Positions 46,637 through 58,497 of a stretch of DNA of 64,000 nt are shown piece after piece; within the stretch, counting starts at the first letter, position 1; every line of letters starts with the position of its first letter. Both the position numbers and the translations under genes were made by a program. The notes under the pieces were generated by a model, which ran no database searches, was not told the origin of the DNA, and worked only from the letters and a program-made list of their open reading frames with translations. The DNA is from Synaphobranchus kaupii (taxonomy: Eukaryota > Chordata > Actinopteri > Anguilliformes > Synaphobranchidae), in assembly GCA_029718625.1 (NCBI GenBank), contig CM056376.1, forward strand, positions 88,368,333 through 88,432,332. The letters are read 5' to 3'.

Positions 46637-46811
46637 TGTTTACATTTAAATAAGAACATCCGGTAAGAGAAACTTTTATCCAGTAACTTTTAGTATCACT
46701 CCGCGCTAGCACTAACTTCCTGTCTACTTCCGTATCACGAGACACTGGGCACTGTTCTCACGCGGAATGATACTGATTCTCTTACCGGATGTTCTTATTT
46801 AAATGTAAACA
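46637..46811. mobile_element. 175-bp MITE with perfect 34-bp TIR
   Basis: The left arm starts TGTTTACATTTAAATAAGAA and continues CATCCGGTAAGAGA (46637-46670). The right arm at 46778-46811 is its exact inverse. A second imperfect inverted pair (AGTATCACTCCGCG against CGCGGAATGATACT) lies inside, so most of the element can fold into a hairpin. No coding frame and no certain target duplication were found. Confidence 0.88.
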
Positions 46812-47284
46812 CAGACATCTTAAATCTGAAACAACATCATATACTGTAATTTCAGCGAAAATATCACCCTTGTGCACTCGGTAATCATATGTGCATTTTC
46901 TTTCCAACAACGACTCTTGTGAAGCTGTTGTTAAACCTTATTTGAGTGGATTTCGGCAGTTCATTTACAGCAAGTTAGCCTGGGGGAAATTATATCCAAT
47001 GGCAAGATGCTAATTACTAGCATTGCTCCAATTCAGGATTTACAATAATTTAGCTACCACGGCAAGACCAGGACAGCTTAACATCATACTATTTCGGGGG
47101 TGAGTAAACAATATCAATTTTTAAAAATGGGTGAACTATCCCTTTAAGAAGCAGGCCCTCTTTGGTCAAACATGGTTATTTGCAGTGTAACCCTTATTAA
47201 GAGGTTGGAATGAGTTGGTCTACTGCAGCAGCGTCTCTGCTTGAAACAATTGTCCTCACCCCTGCTCCTTGCCGCCCTCTGCAG
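46812..47284. other. end of intron 6
   Basis: GGGTGAACTATCCCTTTAA at 47129-47147 is the right end of a common fish TTAA-MITE type (inverse TTAAAGGGATAGTTCACCC); its left end was not found. AAGAAGCA(T/G)GCCCTCT occurs both at 46605 and at 47146. The intron ends GCCGCCCTCTGCAG. Confidence 0.55.
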
Positions 47285-47459
47285 GCTGCTGCTGGAGCTG
47301 CTGGAGTTGCTGTTCGACAAGTTCAACGCGGTGGCGAGCGCCCACAGCGTGGTCTTGGCCCATCTGCAGCAGATCGTGGTGTCGCCCAATGGCACCCAGG
47401 AGAGCATCAAGCTGTACGAGCAGGCGGACGTGTCGGCTAAGATCCAGACCGTCCTCCAG
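47285..47459 (+). CDS. exoc4: exoc4 exon 7
   Basis: 175 bases, from CTGCAG|G to CTCCAG|GTGAGA. It starts in phase 2 (completing Arg) and ends in phase 0. It encodes [20 protein letters not shown], then [20 protein letters not shown] and [18 protein letters not shown]. This is the amphipathic helical region of EXOC4, and human has [20 protein letters not shown] here. It is the last exon in the window. The next conserved block of the family (MLLTEYLDMKN) is not found up to 64000, so the gene continues to the right. Confidence 0.96.
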
Positions 47460-48577
47460 GTGAGATTTTTGCCACCTCAACAGTTGAGATTGACTCTGGT
47501 CTATATGCATGATCCATGGCCTGTGAAGAGGTGTTTGTGACTAAATGAGTAAAAACGGCATTCACTTCCTGTCCCATTACAGGGGACTGGCTGAATAATG
47601 TCTGACCATTTAATTGCGTTCTTTTTATTCAGTATTGTTGATATTCCCTGCTTAATCCATCTAAAGACGTCAGCATGCAATTTCAGACTGTTAAGTACAG
47701 CAACTTTATTTGTGGTGGTTTTAGTATCTTACCTGACTGAAGTGCAGTGAACAGGTGTTCATGTGACTCATGTCAGGTCCCTGTGGAACCTTATTCTAAA
47801 CATTCGCTCATCTCCAGCTGTCAGTGAGTAATGGTAATGCGTATTTATATACAGTATTTTGAAAGATAAAAGCACACCGCTGTTAAAACCTCCAGAGTGT
47901 TTACTTATTTACAGCTTTTTCAGGCTTTCTTACGAGCCTTTTTAAAAAAAAAATTATATTTCCCGCCACCACCCCCCCACTCTTGGGAGGGTCAGCTTTA
48001 TTTTTATTTGTAATTATATTTCATAACAATGTTGTGCTAAAACCTCTGAGAGGGAAGGGTATAACAACAACACAAAAAATAAAATAAAATAATAATAATA
48101 ATAACTAGAAAGGTCGCTGTGATTAACTGATTCCCAGTTAATCACAACCGTTTAACTTAATATGGGGCAGGGCTAATACGATGATTGTACCCACATGGCT
48201 AACCCACGTTTCATTGCTCAGATTGGTTGTAGGTCTATCCAATACCGTGCAGAATAATTTTGGTCTGCAATCGTTGATAAGGTCCCTTGGAAATCCAAAA
48301 TGAATCGAGTTTCCAGTCAAACCCCATTAACTTTTTTCGAATTGGGCTTGGCGAAGCCAGGCTAATGTCATTATATCAAAATTTGTACATCTAATGTTCT
48401 TTTAACAAGTTCAATTGGCCATATTTAGCTAGCTAACTAACTAGCGTTTTTTACCTTTCTGTTGTGTGCGCAGGTAGTTCCCTGCAGCACCAACAGACAG
48501 AAAAAAAAAATTGAGCCACATTGGCTACGTTAACCATGAGAGTTCTGATTCACTTTAACAATACATTTTCAAGTTAT
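47460..48577. other. start of intron 7, no gene seen
   Basis: AT-rich DNA with an AATAAT simple stretch near 48075-48105. Confidence 0.5.
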
Positions 48578-48581
48578 TTAA

Positions 48582-49387
48582 AGAGATACTGCAGAGGCTT
48601 TTCTAAGGCCCTTTTTTCCGCTTCAATTTGAACTGAAACTCGTGAGTAGGCGTGGTCATATGACGATGATGCCACGTAGTCATATTATGAATATTCATAC
48701 GGTCAAGGAGTGAAAGGGTGTGTCTTGGTGAACTGACTCAGCCCCCCTTCCAGCTTTCTCCTCACAACTAAATAAAATGGCGAGTGACAAGAGTGACAGC
48801 AGTACTGCAGGGAGTTTTGAGGTGGAGGAGTTTGAAGTGGAGGAAGAGGATTCCTTCGTGGTGGAAGACTCTCCTCGCGAAGATGTTTCTCGGGCAATAG
48901 AGCCGGTGGCGTTGCACCGAGGAATGATACATCTCTGACTCCTTGGCATAATGCAGGCAAGTTAGCTAAAGATACCAAGTAGTAAGACGTCGTATATGAA
49001 TAACTGTAGCTCGATATAAGTCGTAATATTAACGTTAGCAATAATACAAAGCAATTCGCATTTGAACTTGAACTAGCTAATTAGCAGTACAAGGGTCTCA
49101 ATCTCAGAAAGAAAAAAAAAAAATCGTCGTTCTCTGCTTTTATACCACATGCCCAGCCAAGACCCACCCCTAGGACCACCTCAAGTCCACCCATTTTTAT
49201 GTTAAGGATTTCGTGACGTCACGAATCCCCGGAAGCCAGCATATTGGTAAGTCTACACAAAAACTCAGATAAAACCATTTTTACTAAACATAAAATTTTC
49301 GGACATAAACAGTTGTGTATGATCATAATCTAACTCAAAAACATAGGTTGTCAACGGGAAAAGTCGGTTTTTGACTGCAGTATCACT
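48582..49387. mobile_element. TTAA-flanked non-autonomous element, ~0.8 kb
   Basis: The ends are TTAAAGAGATACTGCAG (from 48578) and CTGCAGTATCACTTTAA (to 49391), inverted with one mismatch. TTAA is at both outer edges. There is no transposase frame; the Glu/Ser-rich frame near 48778-48938 and its antisense partners lack family signals. Confidence 0.72.
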
Positions 49388-49391
49388 TTAA

Positions 49392-50348
49392 TACTGGTTA
49401 GGCTAACGTTACCAAGCGTAACAAGCCTACAAGGTGTGTGGCTAGCTAGCCTAGAAGCTAACGCCGTTGTAATAACATTACTATTTTGGTCACCTTCCTA
49501 AGCCAGTGCACTCAAGTTCGCTACTTCTAGCTAGCGAGGTTGCCTGACTAGCTAGCCTATTTAAGCTTATCAGTTAATTGATGATGGCTTGAATAGGCAG
49601 ATAGAATGCTAGTTAGATAGGTGAAAGAACTTCTATAGCCTATCCGTTAACCGGAACTCCGCTGGTCAATCACATCGGGGGGTATGTCAGAAAACGGGTT
49701 TACTGGCATCTCTGAGTTTGCTAACCCTGAGATTGAATTGAATTAATCTCAGGGTTAGCAAACTCTAAATTTTCACTAAACCCGCTTTCTGGAATACTCC
49801 CCCGAATAGTCAGTTACATCAACTACCCAAATCGGCTAGGCTACCAATAACACAGAGAAAGGGACCACTTCACGTGAACAGAAACATGTAGCGTAATACT
49901 ACGATTTTCAGAAATAATATGGTTATTATTACCTTATATTTTCCAAGTACCGAATGTCGAACGTAGAGCTGTTCCTGTTGTATCCAGCAGACTAGATGTA
50001 GTTTTTCTGAAAGAGAAAACTATTTATGCTCCGGGGTTTTAAAGTTTAAAGTTGAGGACTAGTTGAGGACTAGAAGAATGGGCAATGTAAGGCATATATT
50101 CTATTTACTAAACGAAAAGGCCAAAATTATTACACAAAAATAGAAAAACTATTTGTGGGCTTCAGTTGCTGCCCACGTTTCACTGCCTCACTGCCTGACC
50201 ATCTAGTGGTCAAAATCACTAAACATGGCGGCGCCCCCATTGCAGAACATTGTAAACGCGTATATATTTATATTTATTTCGAAAACCACTGATCAAATCC
50301 GCTCCAAAATGTAATGGGTTCGTCCTTGGCCCATACTACACATACATA
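49392..50348. other. intron 7, no gene seen
   Basis: An inverted repeat of about 20 bases (GTTTGCTAACCCTGAGATTG, then AATCTCAGGGTTAGCAAAC) lies at 49718-49766 within a small hairpin-like MITE. The flanks GAAAACGGGTTTACTGG and CTAAACCCGCTTTCTGG extend the match. No gene is seen. Confidence 0.5.
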
Positions 50349-53300
50349 CTATACTACACACAAATTGGTCTGGTAGTTTTTACGTAATCCTCCCCACAAA
50401 CTAACAAACATACAAACAAACTCACCCACACCACCGAAAACATACCCTTCCGCCCGAGGGAATAATAAAAAAAAATAAATAAAATAAAGCAAATTAATCA
50501 AAGAAAAGAAAAATAATAACAATAATAATAATAATAAATAAATAAAGAAGAGGGAAGAAAAAATAAAAAATAAATAAAGGAGAAAACAGAAAAAATAAAT
50601 GGATATAATAGCATATAGAAAATATAGCAGATTTTGTTTGTGGTTGCAGTGGCTACAGATATGTAGTGTAAACAAACAGGGTACAGACATGTAGAGCAAA
50701 TTGATTTGTGGGAAAAAATAAATAAATACGGTCATGTACGTGGGTTTGGTTTTTGGATGAGTTCTGTTATGAGTTTAGATGAGTTAAGAATGTATTCCAG
50801 GTTTCATTAAAGACTGATATATTGTTTTTTCTGGAGGCTGTTATTCTTTCTATAGAAATGTGTTCTGTACGTAGGTTGATCCAGTGAGTGATGTGACAAG
50901 ATTTTTTAGATTTCCAGTTTTGAAAGATTATTTTCTTAGCGATAGTTAGAGAAATAAGTAATGGGTTTCTGTATCTAGTTGGGAGGGTGACTTGTGTAAT
51001 ATCTCCCAGCAGGCAGAGTGATGGGGACAATGGGATTCTGCAATCCAAGATAGTGGAGAGTTTCTCAATTACTGCTATCCAAAGGGAGTGAACTGGTTGG
51101 CAGGCCCAAGTGGCATGAAAATATGTGCTGTGCTGCTCAGAGTGCATTGTGAACAGATGTCTGTGTCAGCAAATCCCATTTTAAACATTTTACTTTGAGT
51201 GATGTGGGTTCTGTGGATAGTTTTATATTGTATAAGTTGTAAATTTGTGTTAGTGGTCATCGAGAAGATGTTTTTACAGATTTGTATCCAGAAATCACGG
51301 TTGAGAGAGAGAGAGCCAAGTCATTTTCCCATTTTGTAGTTGGGAGTGTTATGGAGGTATCTGATATCGATATAAGTTTATAAAGTTTTGAGAATTTTTT
51401 TTGAATTTGTGATTTTCATGATCTCGTCACTTAGCTTAGAAGGTTATAGTGTGTTGTTGGTTATGTTAATTTTAGATTTAATTATGGATTTTAATTGTTG
51501 GTAGTGGAGGAACTGATCTCTCCCAACCCCATACTTCTGGATTAGTGTATTGAATGATATAAATTGGTTATTTTGGAATAGGTGATGGAGATGAGTGATT
51601 CCCTTTTGTTGTCATGCTGGAAAGTAAACAGGGGTGTGGTGCTGTTGATAGCCTGGATTGTGCCAAATTGGGATGTATACATGGTGCTAGTGATGATTTA
51701 GTGATTTTGTTGGTTTTCCACCAGGCTGTCAGAGTTGAAGATATTGTGATATTCTTACAGTAATTCAGTTTCTTGATTGATTGTGGTAGGAATGGAAGGT
51801 CTGCTATTAAGGTGGTTTTACATTGATTTTGTTCCAATTCTAGCCATGGGTTATTGAAGTTGTGCTTTTGGGTCCATTTGAATAAATATTGCAGTTGATT
51901 TGACAAAAAGTAGTGGAGAAAGTTTGGTACTTCTAGGCCGCCTTGTAATTTTCCATTTTGTAATGTTGTAAGTGAAACTCTTGGTTTTTTGTTTTTCCAG
52001 TAAAATTGAGTTGTTAATGAATCAAGTGTTTTGAACCATTTGTTGGTGGGGTTGGTTGGGAGCATTGAAAACAAATAATTAATCTGAGGTAGGGTTTTCA
52101 TTTTAACTGTAGCGATTCGTCCAAGGAAAGTGAGTCGGAGCTTGGTCCAGCGTTTGAGGTCATCTTCTATTTTTTTTAGTGAAGGGGTGTAATTGAGGTT
52201 GAAGAGCTCTGACAGCCTGGAAGAGATATTAATGCCTAAATATTTTATATTGCCAATGTGAAGTGGGAGGGGAAAATCTTGGGTTGCAGAATCCCAGGCG
52301 TCTTCAGACAATGGCAGTATGGTTGATTTATTCCAGTTTATTGTGTAGTGTGAGATTGTGGAGAAGTTGTTAATGATATTGAAAGTTTCCCGTAGTGACA
52401 CGGAAGAGTTCTGTAAGTACAATAATAAATCGTCTGCATAAAGACTAATTTTATGTTCTGAATTGGTGTCCTGAATTCGTTAGATTTTATTGTTTCGTCG
52501 TATTGCTGCTGCGAGTGGTTCAATAAAAATGGCAAATAGTGATGGTGAGAGTGGGCATCCTTGTCTGGTTCCCTGCTGAAGTGTGAGGCTCGGTGAGGTG
52601 ACCCCATTTGTGATTATTGTGGCCCTAGGTGATGTGTACAGTGTTGTTATCCAATGGATAAACGACTCTCCAAAACCAAACTTGCGCAGGGTGCTAAATA
52701 GAAACGTCCAGTTAACTTTATCGAATGCTTTTTCGGCATCTAAAGACACAATTATGGTTTTGTTTTTTGTGAGATATTGATTAAGTTAAAAAGCCTACGG
52801 ATGCTATCAGAGGCATATCTGTTTTTGATGTAGCCTGTCTGGTCAGGGTGAATTAGCATATGGGTGACTGTCTCTATTCTGGTCGTTAGTGTTTTAGTAA
52901 TAATTTTTAAGTCAGTGTTGATTAGTGAGAGAGGGCGGTATCTGGAAGGATGGATTGGGTCTTTATTAGGTTTTAATAGGAGTGTCATTACCACGGTATT
53001 CATGTGCCTGGGTATGGTGGAGGTAGTTTTGATTTCTGTAGTTACTCTATAAAATAGTGGTGAAAAAATATCCTAGAAGTATTTATAGAATTCAGCTGGA
53101 AAACCATCTGGTCCAGGTGACTTGTTATTTGGTATTTTATCCAGGGCTTTATTAAGTTCTTCAGAGGTAAGGGGTGCATCTAAAATGTTTACTTGCTCTC
53201 TAGGTAGTGTTGGTTAGTCTAGGTTGTTTAGAAAGGTATCTATTTCTATTTGGTTGGGTTCGTGATCCGTGGAGTATAGGTTGGTGTAAAAGGTTTGAAA

Positions 53301-54503
53301 GACATTATTTATATCCTGTGGATTCTGGGTAATAGTACCTGTAGAGTTGAGTATGGATGGGATAATTGCTTTCTCTTTTTTGCGTTGTAGTAGATTTGCT
53401 AGATATTTACTTATTACTGTATTGAAAATTTTCATATTTGAGTTGTTGAATAATGAACTGTGTTTTTTTGTGTATAATGCTTTCTAATTGGGTTTTAATT
53501 TGCCTCAATTCATTTTGTATTTGTTCAATGGGGTTATTGGTATATTGACTTGTTAGATGTTTAATCCTTTGCTCTAATGTATTTTCCAGTTCTTGTTGCT
53601 GTTTTTTCTTATATGATGAATATGATATGATTTTACCTCTCATTACTGCTTTGCCTGTTTCCCATAACAGTGATGATGAGATTTCTGGAGAGTCGTTCAT
53701 CTCCAGGAAGGATGACCACTCTCTTTTAAACATTGAATTGAAATCAGGATCTTCTAAAAGTGATGTATTGAATCGCCATCCTGTAGGAGGCTTAATATGT
53801 ACTTGGGTGTTTATTGATAAGGAAACGGGAGCGTGCTCACTGATCATGATTGAATGAATTGTTTTCTCTGATATATTGGGTGAGCGAGTTACTTATAAGA
53901 TAAAAGGAGGAGGATTGATGGAGGGAGGATAAATATGAATATTCTTTCAGTGATGGATTTCTCATTCTCCAACTATCGCCAAGTCCACAATCGTTCATGT
54001 ATTGTTTTATAGTTTCAGTGGAGTGCCAGTTTCTTGAGCTACCGGAGGTACTTGAGCGGTCAATTATGGGGTTGATAACAGTATTGAAGTCTCCAGCTAT
54101 TATTATATTTGTTGAGTCACATAGTAAGGAGAAAAAGTTATGAAAAAAGGATGGGTCATCATTGTTGGGGCCGTAAATGTTGGCAAATGTATATGTTGTG
54201 TGGTTAATGGATGCATTAATGATGATAAATCTTCCCTGTGGATCAATAATAGATGTATTATGGACAAATGGAATGTTTTTATTTACTAAAATTGAAACAC
54301 CTCTTTGTTTACTGTTGTAAGTTGAAGAAAATATTTTATCAAATTGTTTAAATTTGAGATATTGTAATTCTGAGTTTGTTAGGTGTGTTTCTTGTATGAA
54401 ACATATCAGCTTTTAATTTTAGAAGATGATTGATGGTTGTAATTCTTTTAGACTGAGTGCAGAAGCCACGTACATTCCATGTTACCAAGTTGAGCGTTTG
54501 CAT
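50349..54503 (-). mobile_element. L1-clade LINE, near full ORF2, broken
   Basis: ORF2 runs leftward from 54503 to about 50767, about 1245 codons, which is the normal L1 ORF2 size. The T-rich (on the - strand) region at 50349-50766 is taken as 3' UTR. ORF1 is not recognised to the right of 54503, where a purine/pyrimidine-rich stretch follows. The element lies in exoc4 intron 7, antisense to the gene. Confidence 0.85.
50767..54503 (-). pseudogene. L1 ORF2: endonuclease + reverse transcriptase
   Basis: The start Met at 54503 opens MQTLNLVTWNVRGF, the standard L1 AP-endonuclease start. The reverse transcriptase shows LLLKPNKDP..PSRYRPLSLI and DQTGYIKNR (53003-52752), then SLDAEKAFDKVNWTFLF and QGTRQGCPLSPSLFAIFIEP (52749-52480), and the catalytic YADD near 52429-52440 in the next frame. 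The C-terminal region follows in 52422-51568 and 51147-50767. Frames break at several places, for example between IEPLAAAIRRNNKI (ends 52480) and YADD, and near 53100-53220. No active enzyme is possible. Confidence 0.9.
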
Positions 54504-56777
54504 GGTTGTGTATTGAGTATGTCTTGTTCTGAAAAAATAAAATATGAAATAAATAAAAAGGGAAGAGGGAGGAAGGAAAAAAAAAAGAAGAGAGTTCTGT
54601 CAGGAGGGATGGGGTAAGGAGGGAAGAGGAGAAGTAACTAGATGGGTAAGTAGTAGAGATAAAAGATTTGGTAGAGAGAGAGAAAGAAAGAGAGAGAGAG
54701 CGAGGGAGAGAGCGCGTGCTTGGAGCTGTATGAAATAACTGGTTGAGACTGACTATACACATAATAAACTACAGAATAAACTTACAAGCCTTTCTTATCG
54801 TATGAAGTGGCGGGTTGGCTCAGGGGCGGTGCGTCTCGGTGTGAAGTAACTCTGCTCTGGTTCATTAAGGGTCCGGTACTGGGGAAAAGGAAAGGAAGCC
54901 GTACACCAGTACAGTACTGGGATTTCATAGAAGTATAATGTGTTCAGTTATCGTTTATCAGTATTCAGTCACCAGTTGTCAGTTTAGTTTACTCCCCTCT
55001 TTAATTTCTAGTGTCTACATTTTGCTTGTTGCTCTGTTGGGATGTTATTTAAAGACAATTGAGGTCTTGGAATCTATTTTTCATATTCTCAATGCTCTAC
55101 GATACCATCTCCTAACCAAAGATGCGCATTTCACTGTTTTTATTTTTAATGTTTTTTTGGCTGGTTTGCTTATCCAGAGGGCCTACCTATATCACGCTGC
55201 TTCTTACTTACCTTTATAAAACATGAAGGTCAGCAGAAAGCTAAAAGCCCATTTCTCCTTTACAGTGTCAACAGTGAGTGTCAAAGTGTCTAAGGAAGGT
55301 AGGGGATTGTGCAGCCAGGGTGAGGTGGGGGATAATTAGCAGGCCAGATGTACACCGGCAATTTTCTGTTTATTTTTTAATTCGGGACCTTTTAATGAGA
55401 ACAGTGAGTCAAGACCTTGCTTAAAACATCACATCAGAAGGTCTGCACCTTCTAGAGTAGTGCCCCTGTGAAGTAGTAGCCTTCATTCTAGAGAGACAGG
55501 ATGTGAGTCTGGTGTTAGGCGTGTGTGTGTGTGGGGGTGTTTTCCCATATATTTAATTATTTTAATTTAATTTACAAATGTGTGCATAATAAGCTTTATT
55601 CACCATTTTCATGAACTGTTGGATCAGTGTGCACACTGTGTCTTGCAGGTAACTGATTGGAGTGCTCACAGGTGTGATTAATTGTGGGCCTATTTAAGAT
55701 CAGCTGTCTGACAGGAGGTGATCTTTTTTTAAACTAGTGCTGTGTCTGAAATGGATGGCAGCTGCCTGCTGTCTGGCTGCCTGATTAGTCGGTCCTTCGA
55801 AGGTAACGTTTTCGGATGTGCCTGAGCACGAGCCTGAATTGAGACGGGCTTCCAAGGCAACTAGTGCGTCATGAGCTTGAAAGTTTTTTGTGGTCAGCAC
55901 ATTTGTTTACATCCATCACGCAACCCCCTCAACCGCTATCCTCAGCCTACCTGTTCACGGTTAATGAAAATTAACACCATGGACATTTTTATTTTTGATT
56001 AGAATTCTCAATGTTTAATGAAAATAATTGTTACAAGTGTTTAGCAAAACATAATGTAGTGAGGTAGACTAGACTATTTTATCTAGACAAGCTCTTAGTT
56101 GTCTGTTAGCTAGACTAAAAAAAAAGATTTGTGAAAGAAATGGCGCAGCAAAAGAGAGTGACCAATCTACAAAAGTCAATACACTAAAGAACAATCTCTG
56201 AATCATGGGGCTTCCAATTTTTAACTGAAAAATACTAAATAATATCACTAACATTTCAACACAATTTCGCCCTGCTGGCTGTCTTCCACTTTGACAGTTA
56301 ATTTCTGAGATGTTTGCACAGAATTATGGGCTATCCTACCCGGAGAAGGATACATCCGTTACTGCCTTCAGAACCGTATGAATGAAGGCACTTTGGCAGG
56401 CATCATTTTATGCCAACATTTTATGCAACATGCCTCGATGCCTTCCTGCCTTCGAACACTCCCTGTGCTGGCAGAATTTTTTTCGAATGAGACAGAGCAT
56501 AGTTTTGGGCAGTATGGTAGCAGAGCTTTTGCCTTCCATTTTTTCTAAAGTGTCTAAACAATTTGGATGCAAATGTCCTACTTGTATGTAAAGTCTCAGT
56601 GCCTGCATTTCTGGCTTGTTTTGTAAATAAAATGTTCAATTTTTATATTTGAGCTCTGGTCATTTTTCAAATCTTTGGTTGGCCAAGGAACATCGGATTT
56701 TATTCGGTCCAAAGAAAAGAGTGCCCTCTACTGGTACATGAACACCTGATCCACTTAGTTTTCTCAGGGGGCGATGC
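54504..56777. other. intron 7, no gene seen
   Basis: A GAGA-rich tract lies at 54670-54720. TGTGTCTGAAATGGATGGCAG and TCGGTCCTTCGAAGG near 55740-55802 look like a hAT-type element end; no partner end was found. Short frames lack signals. Confidence 0.4.
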
Positions 56778-56781
56778 TTAA

Positions 56782-57951
56782 AGCTAGAGTATGCAGTTTT
56801 TCCCCACATTTGTTGTCACAACATCCCTTGGCCCTGCCCACAGACCTCGTTGTGAACGTGAAAGTCTGCTAGATACAATTGCAGTCTGCTAGATACAACA
56901 TTACAGTTAAAATGTCATCTAAAATTCCAGGTAAAACAACAAAATCTTTTCTGTTGTTGCATAACACTGAGTTTGTGTAGGGTTAGTCTGAACCAGGCAT
57001 TGTCTGGCTACAGCGTTTAGCTAGGATTTGGCTAGCTGGGTAGCTAGGCTTTGGTAACTCATTGCAGCATAGCCAGTTCGACCTAACGCGATCTATATGA
57101 CTGTGGCAAAGCGAGTGCCACCCCTCGATTCAAGAGGCGGAAGACAACAGTTCGTTGGAGCTTTTACTCCGTTTATTCGCAGTACGCCTTCTCTGGCGAT
57201 TTAAACACAAACACCAACACATACACACACAAGTTCCGTTCTTCCCTCGAACTCCCAGCCGTCTCCTTTTATGCCCTCAGGCTCACTGTCGAACAATCAA
57301 AGCAATTGGTTAATTACACAATTAATAAACAATCATCAATCACCAATTGCATGATTTCCGGCAGCTGTGCCGGCTCCACGAACCACACGAGTTCACTCTC
57401 TCTCTTGCCGGCAGCGCCTAAAACCACGCCCCCCTACCACAATGACATATAACATTAGCAAGCATGCCCTTCTTCCACGAACTAGCCTCCGAATAAAGTA
57501 ACATTATCAATAATACCAATTACCAACCTAGCTACTATTCATTATAGGTAATAACAGTTGTCTGGCAAGCAGGTCCATTCATGTTGAATCTCACCACCGG
57601 CACCTTCTGAAATTAGCACCTATGTTTACTCCAGTTTTCGAGTGAACTTTATCCAATTCCCTTTTATTTTTCTTTGTGAAATAGTGCCGGTGTAACGGGT
57701 CGCTGAGAAATGCCTAGCTGGTGAATTGGCTACTGGCAAGGTCAATCTCACAGTTGATTGGTCCGCGATGTGGTCGTGGTCATAAGCCTCTGTTTTGAAA
57801 TAACACTGTTGCAGAATTTGAGGGTATAAGCACAGTCTATGGTGCTGGATTTCTCTCCAAACAGTTCTTTCTATATTTGCTACCAACTAAGCATGACCGT
57901 TCCCAGATATCTTTTAAAAAAATAAATAAATAAAAGTTGCATACTCTAGCT
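56782..57951. mobile_element. TTAA-flanked element with perfect TIR, ~1.2 kb
   Basis: The ends are TTAAAGCTAGAGTATGCA (from 56778) and TGCATACTCTAGCTTTAA (to 57955), perfect inverted copies including the TTAA target. There is no transposase frame. About 340 bp of its length is a nested solo LTR at 57102-57441, so the element was about 0.8 kb before that insertion. Confidence 0.82.
57102..57441. mobile_element. solo LTR, 340 bp, 5-bp TSD
   Basis: It begins TGTGGCAAAGCGAG and ends CCCCTACCACA, so it has TG..CA termini with a short TGTGG/CCACA inverted repeat. It is flanked by the perfect 5-bp duplication ATGAC at 57097-57101 and 57442-57446. There is no internal coding region, so the parent element was lost by LTR-LTR recombination. 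The family (Ty3, BEL/Pao or retrovirus-like) cannot be decided from the LTR alone. The orientation is not established. Confidence 0.82.
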
Positions 57952-57955
57952 TTAA

Positions 57956-58387
57956 TGAGTTGTGTGAATGAAGGTAATGTCATTTATGGGGGAGTGACTT
58001 TTTCCTTCCTGTCTGCCATTACTGTTTGCAGGTCCTCTAATTCTTGAATATGAGAGCTCATGGATTGGATCCTCCAGTAGAATTAGCATTATCGGTGTTT
58101 GGGGAGAAACGGCTTTAATTAACTGTGCCCGCTAAGCTTGCTCCGGTTGGCTCTGTGTCCCCGGCTTCCTCAAGGCACACCTCTCGAGGGCGAATGTGAC
58201 AGGGTTAGCTGTGAGATTGACAGTTCTGATGTGGGCGGCTTCTCACAGTGGCACAGAGCAGAGTGCGCTTTATGTGAATACCAATGAATGAAGATCCTTC
58301 TCTTCTATCGGCTGATCGCAATGAACCTCTGCGTCCCTGGACACCATTCACAGCCTGTCACATGGTGTCCAAGCTTTCCCCAGAAAG

Positions 58388-58388
<1 letters not shown>
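57956..58388. other. intron 7, no gene seen
   Basis: No supported frame. Confidence 0.4.
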
Positions 58389-58482
<94 letters not shown>

Positions 58483-58497
58483 TCCCTCTCCCTCTCT
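58389..58497. repeat. (TC)n microsatellite
   Basis: A TC run of about 90 bases grading into CCCTCT units. The Ser-Leu and Arg-Glu frames across it are artefacts. Confidence 0.96.

Noticed and set aside
48695..49041. Ser/Thr-rich antisense frames inside the TTAA element
   Set aside because: No start context or family signal; the region is the interior of a non-autonomous element.
51568..52422. 284-codon frame as an independent gene
   Set aside because: It is the middle of the broken L1 ORF2, directly after the YADD motif.
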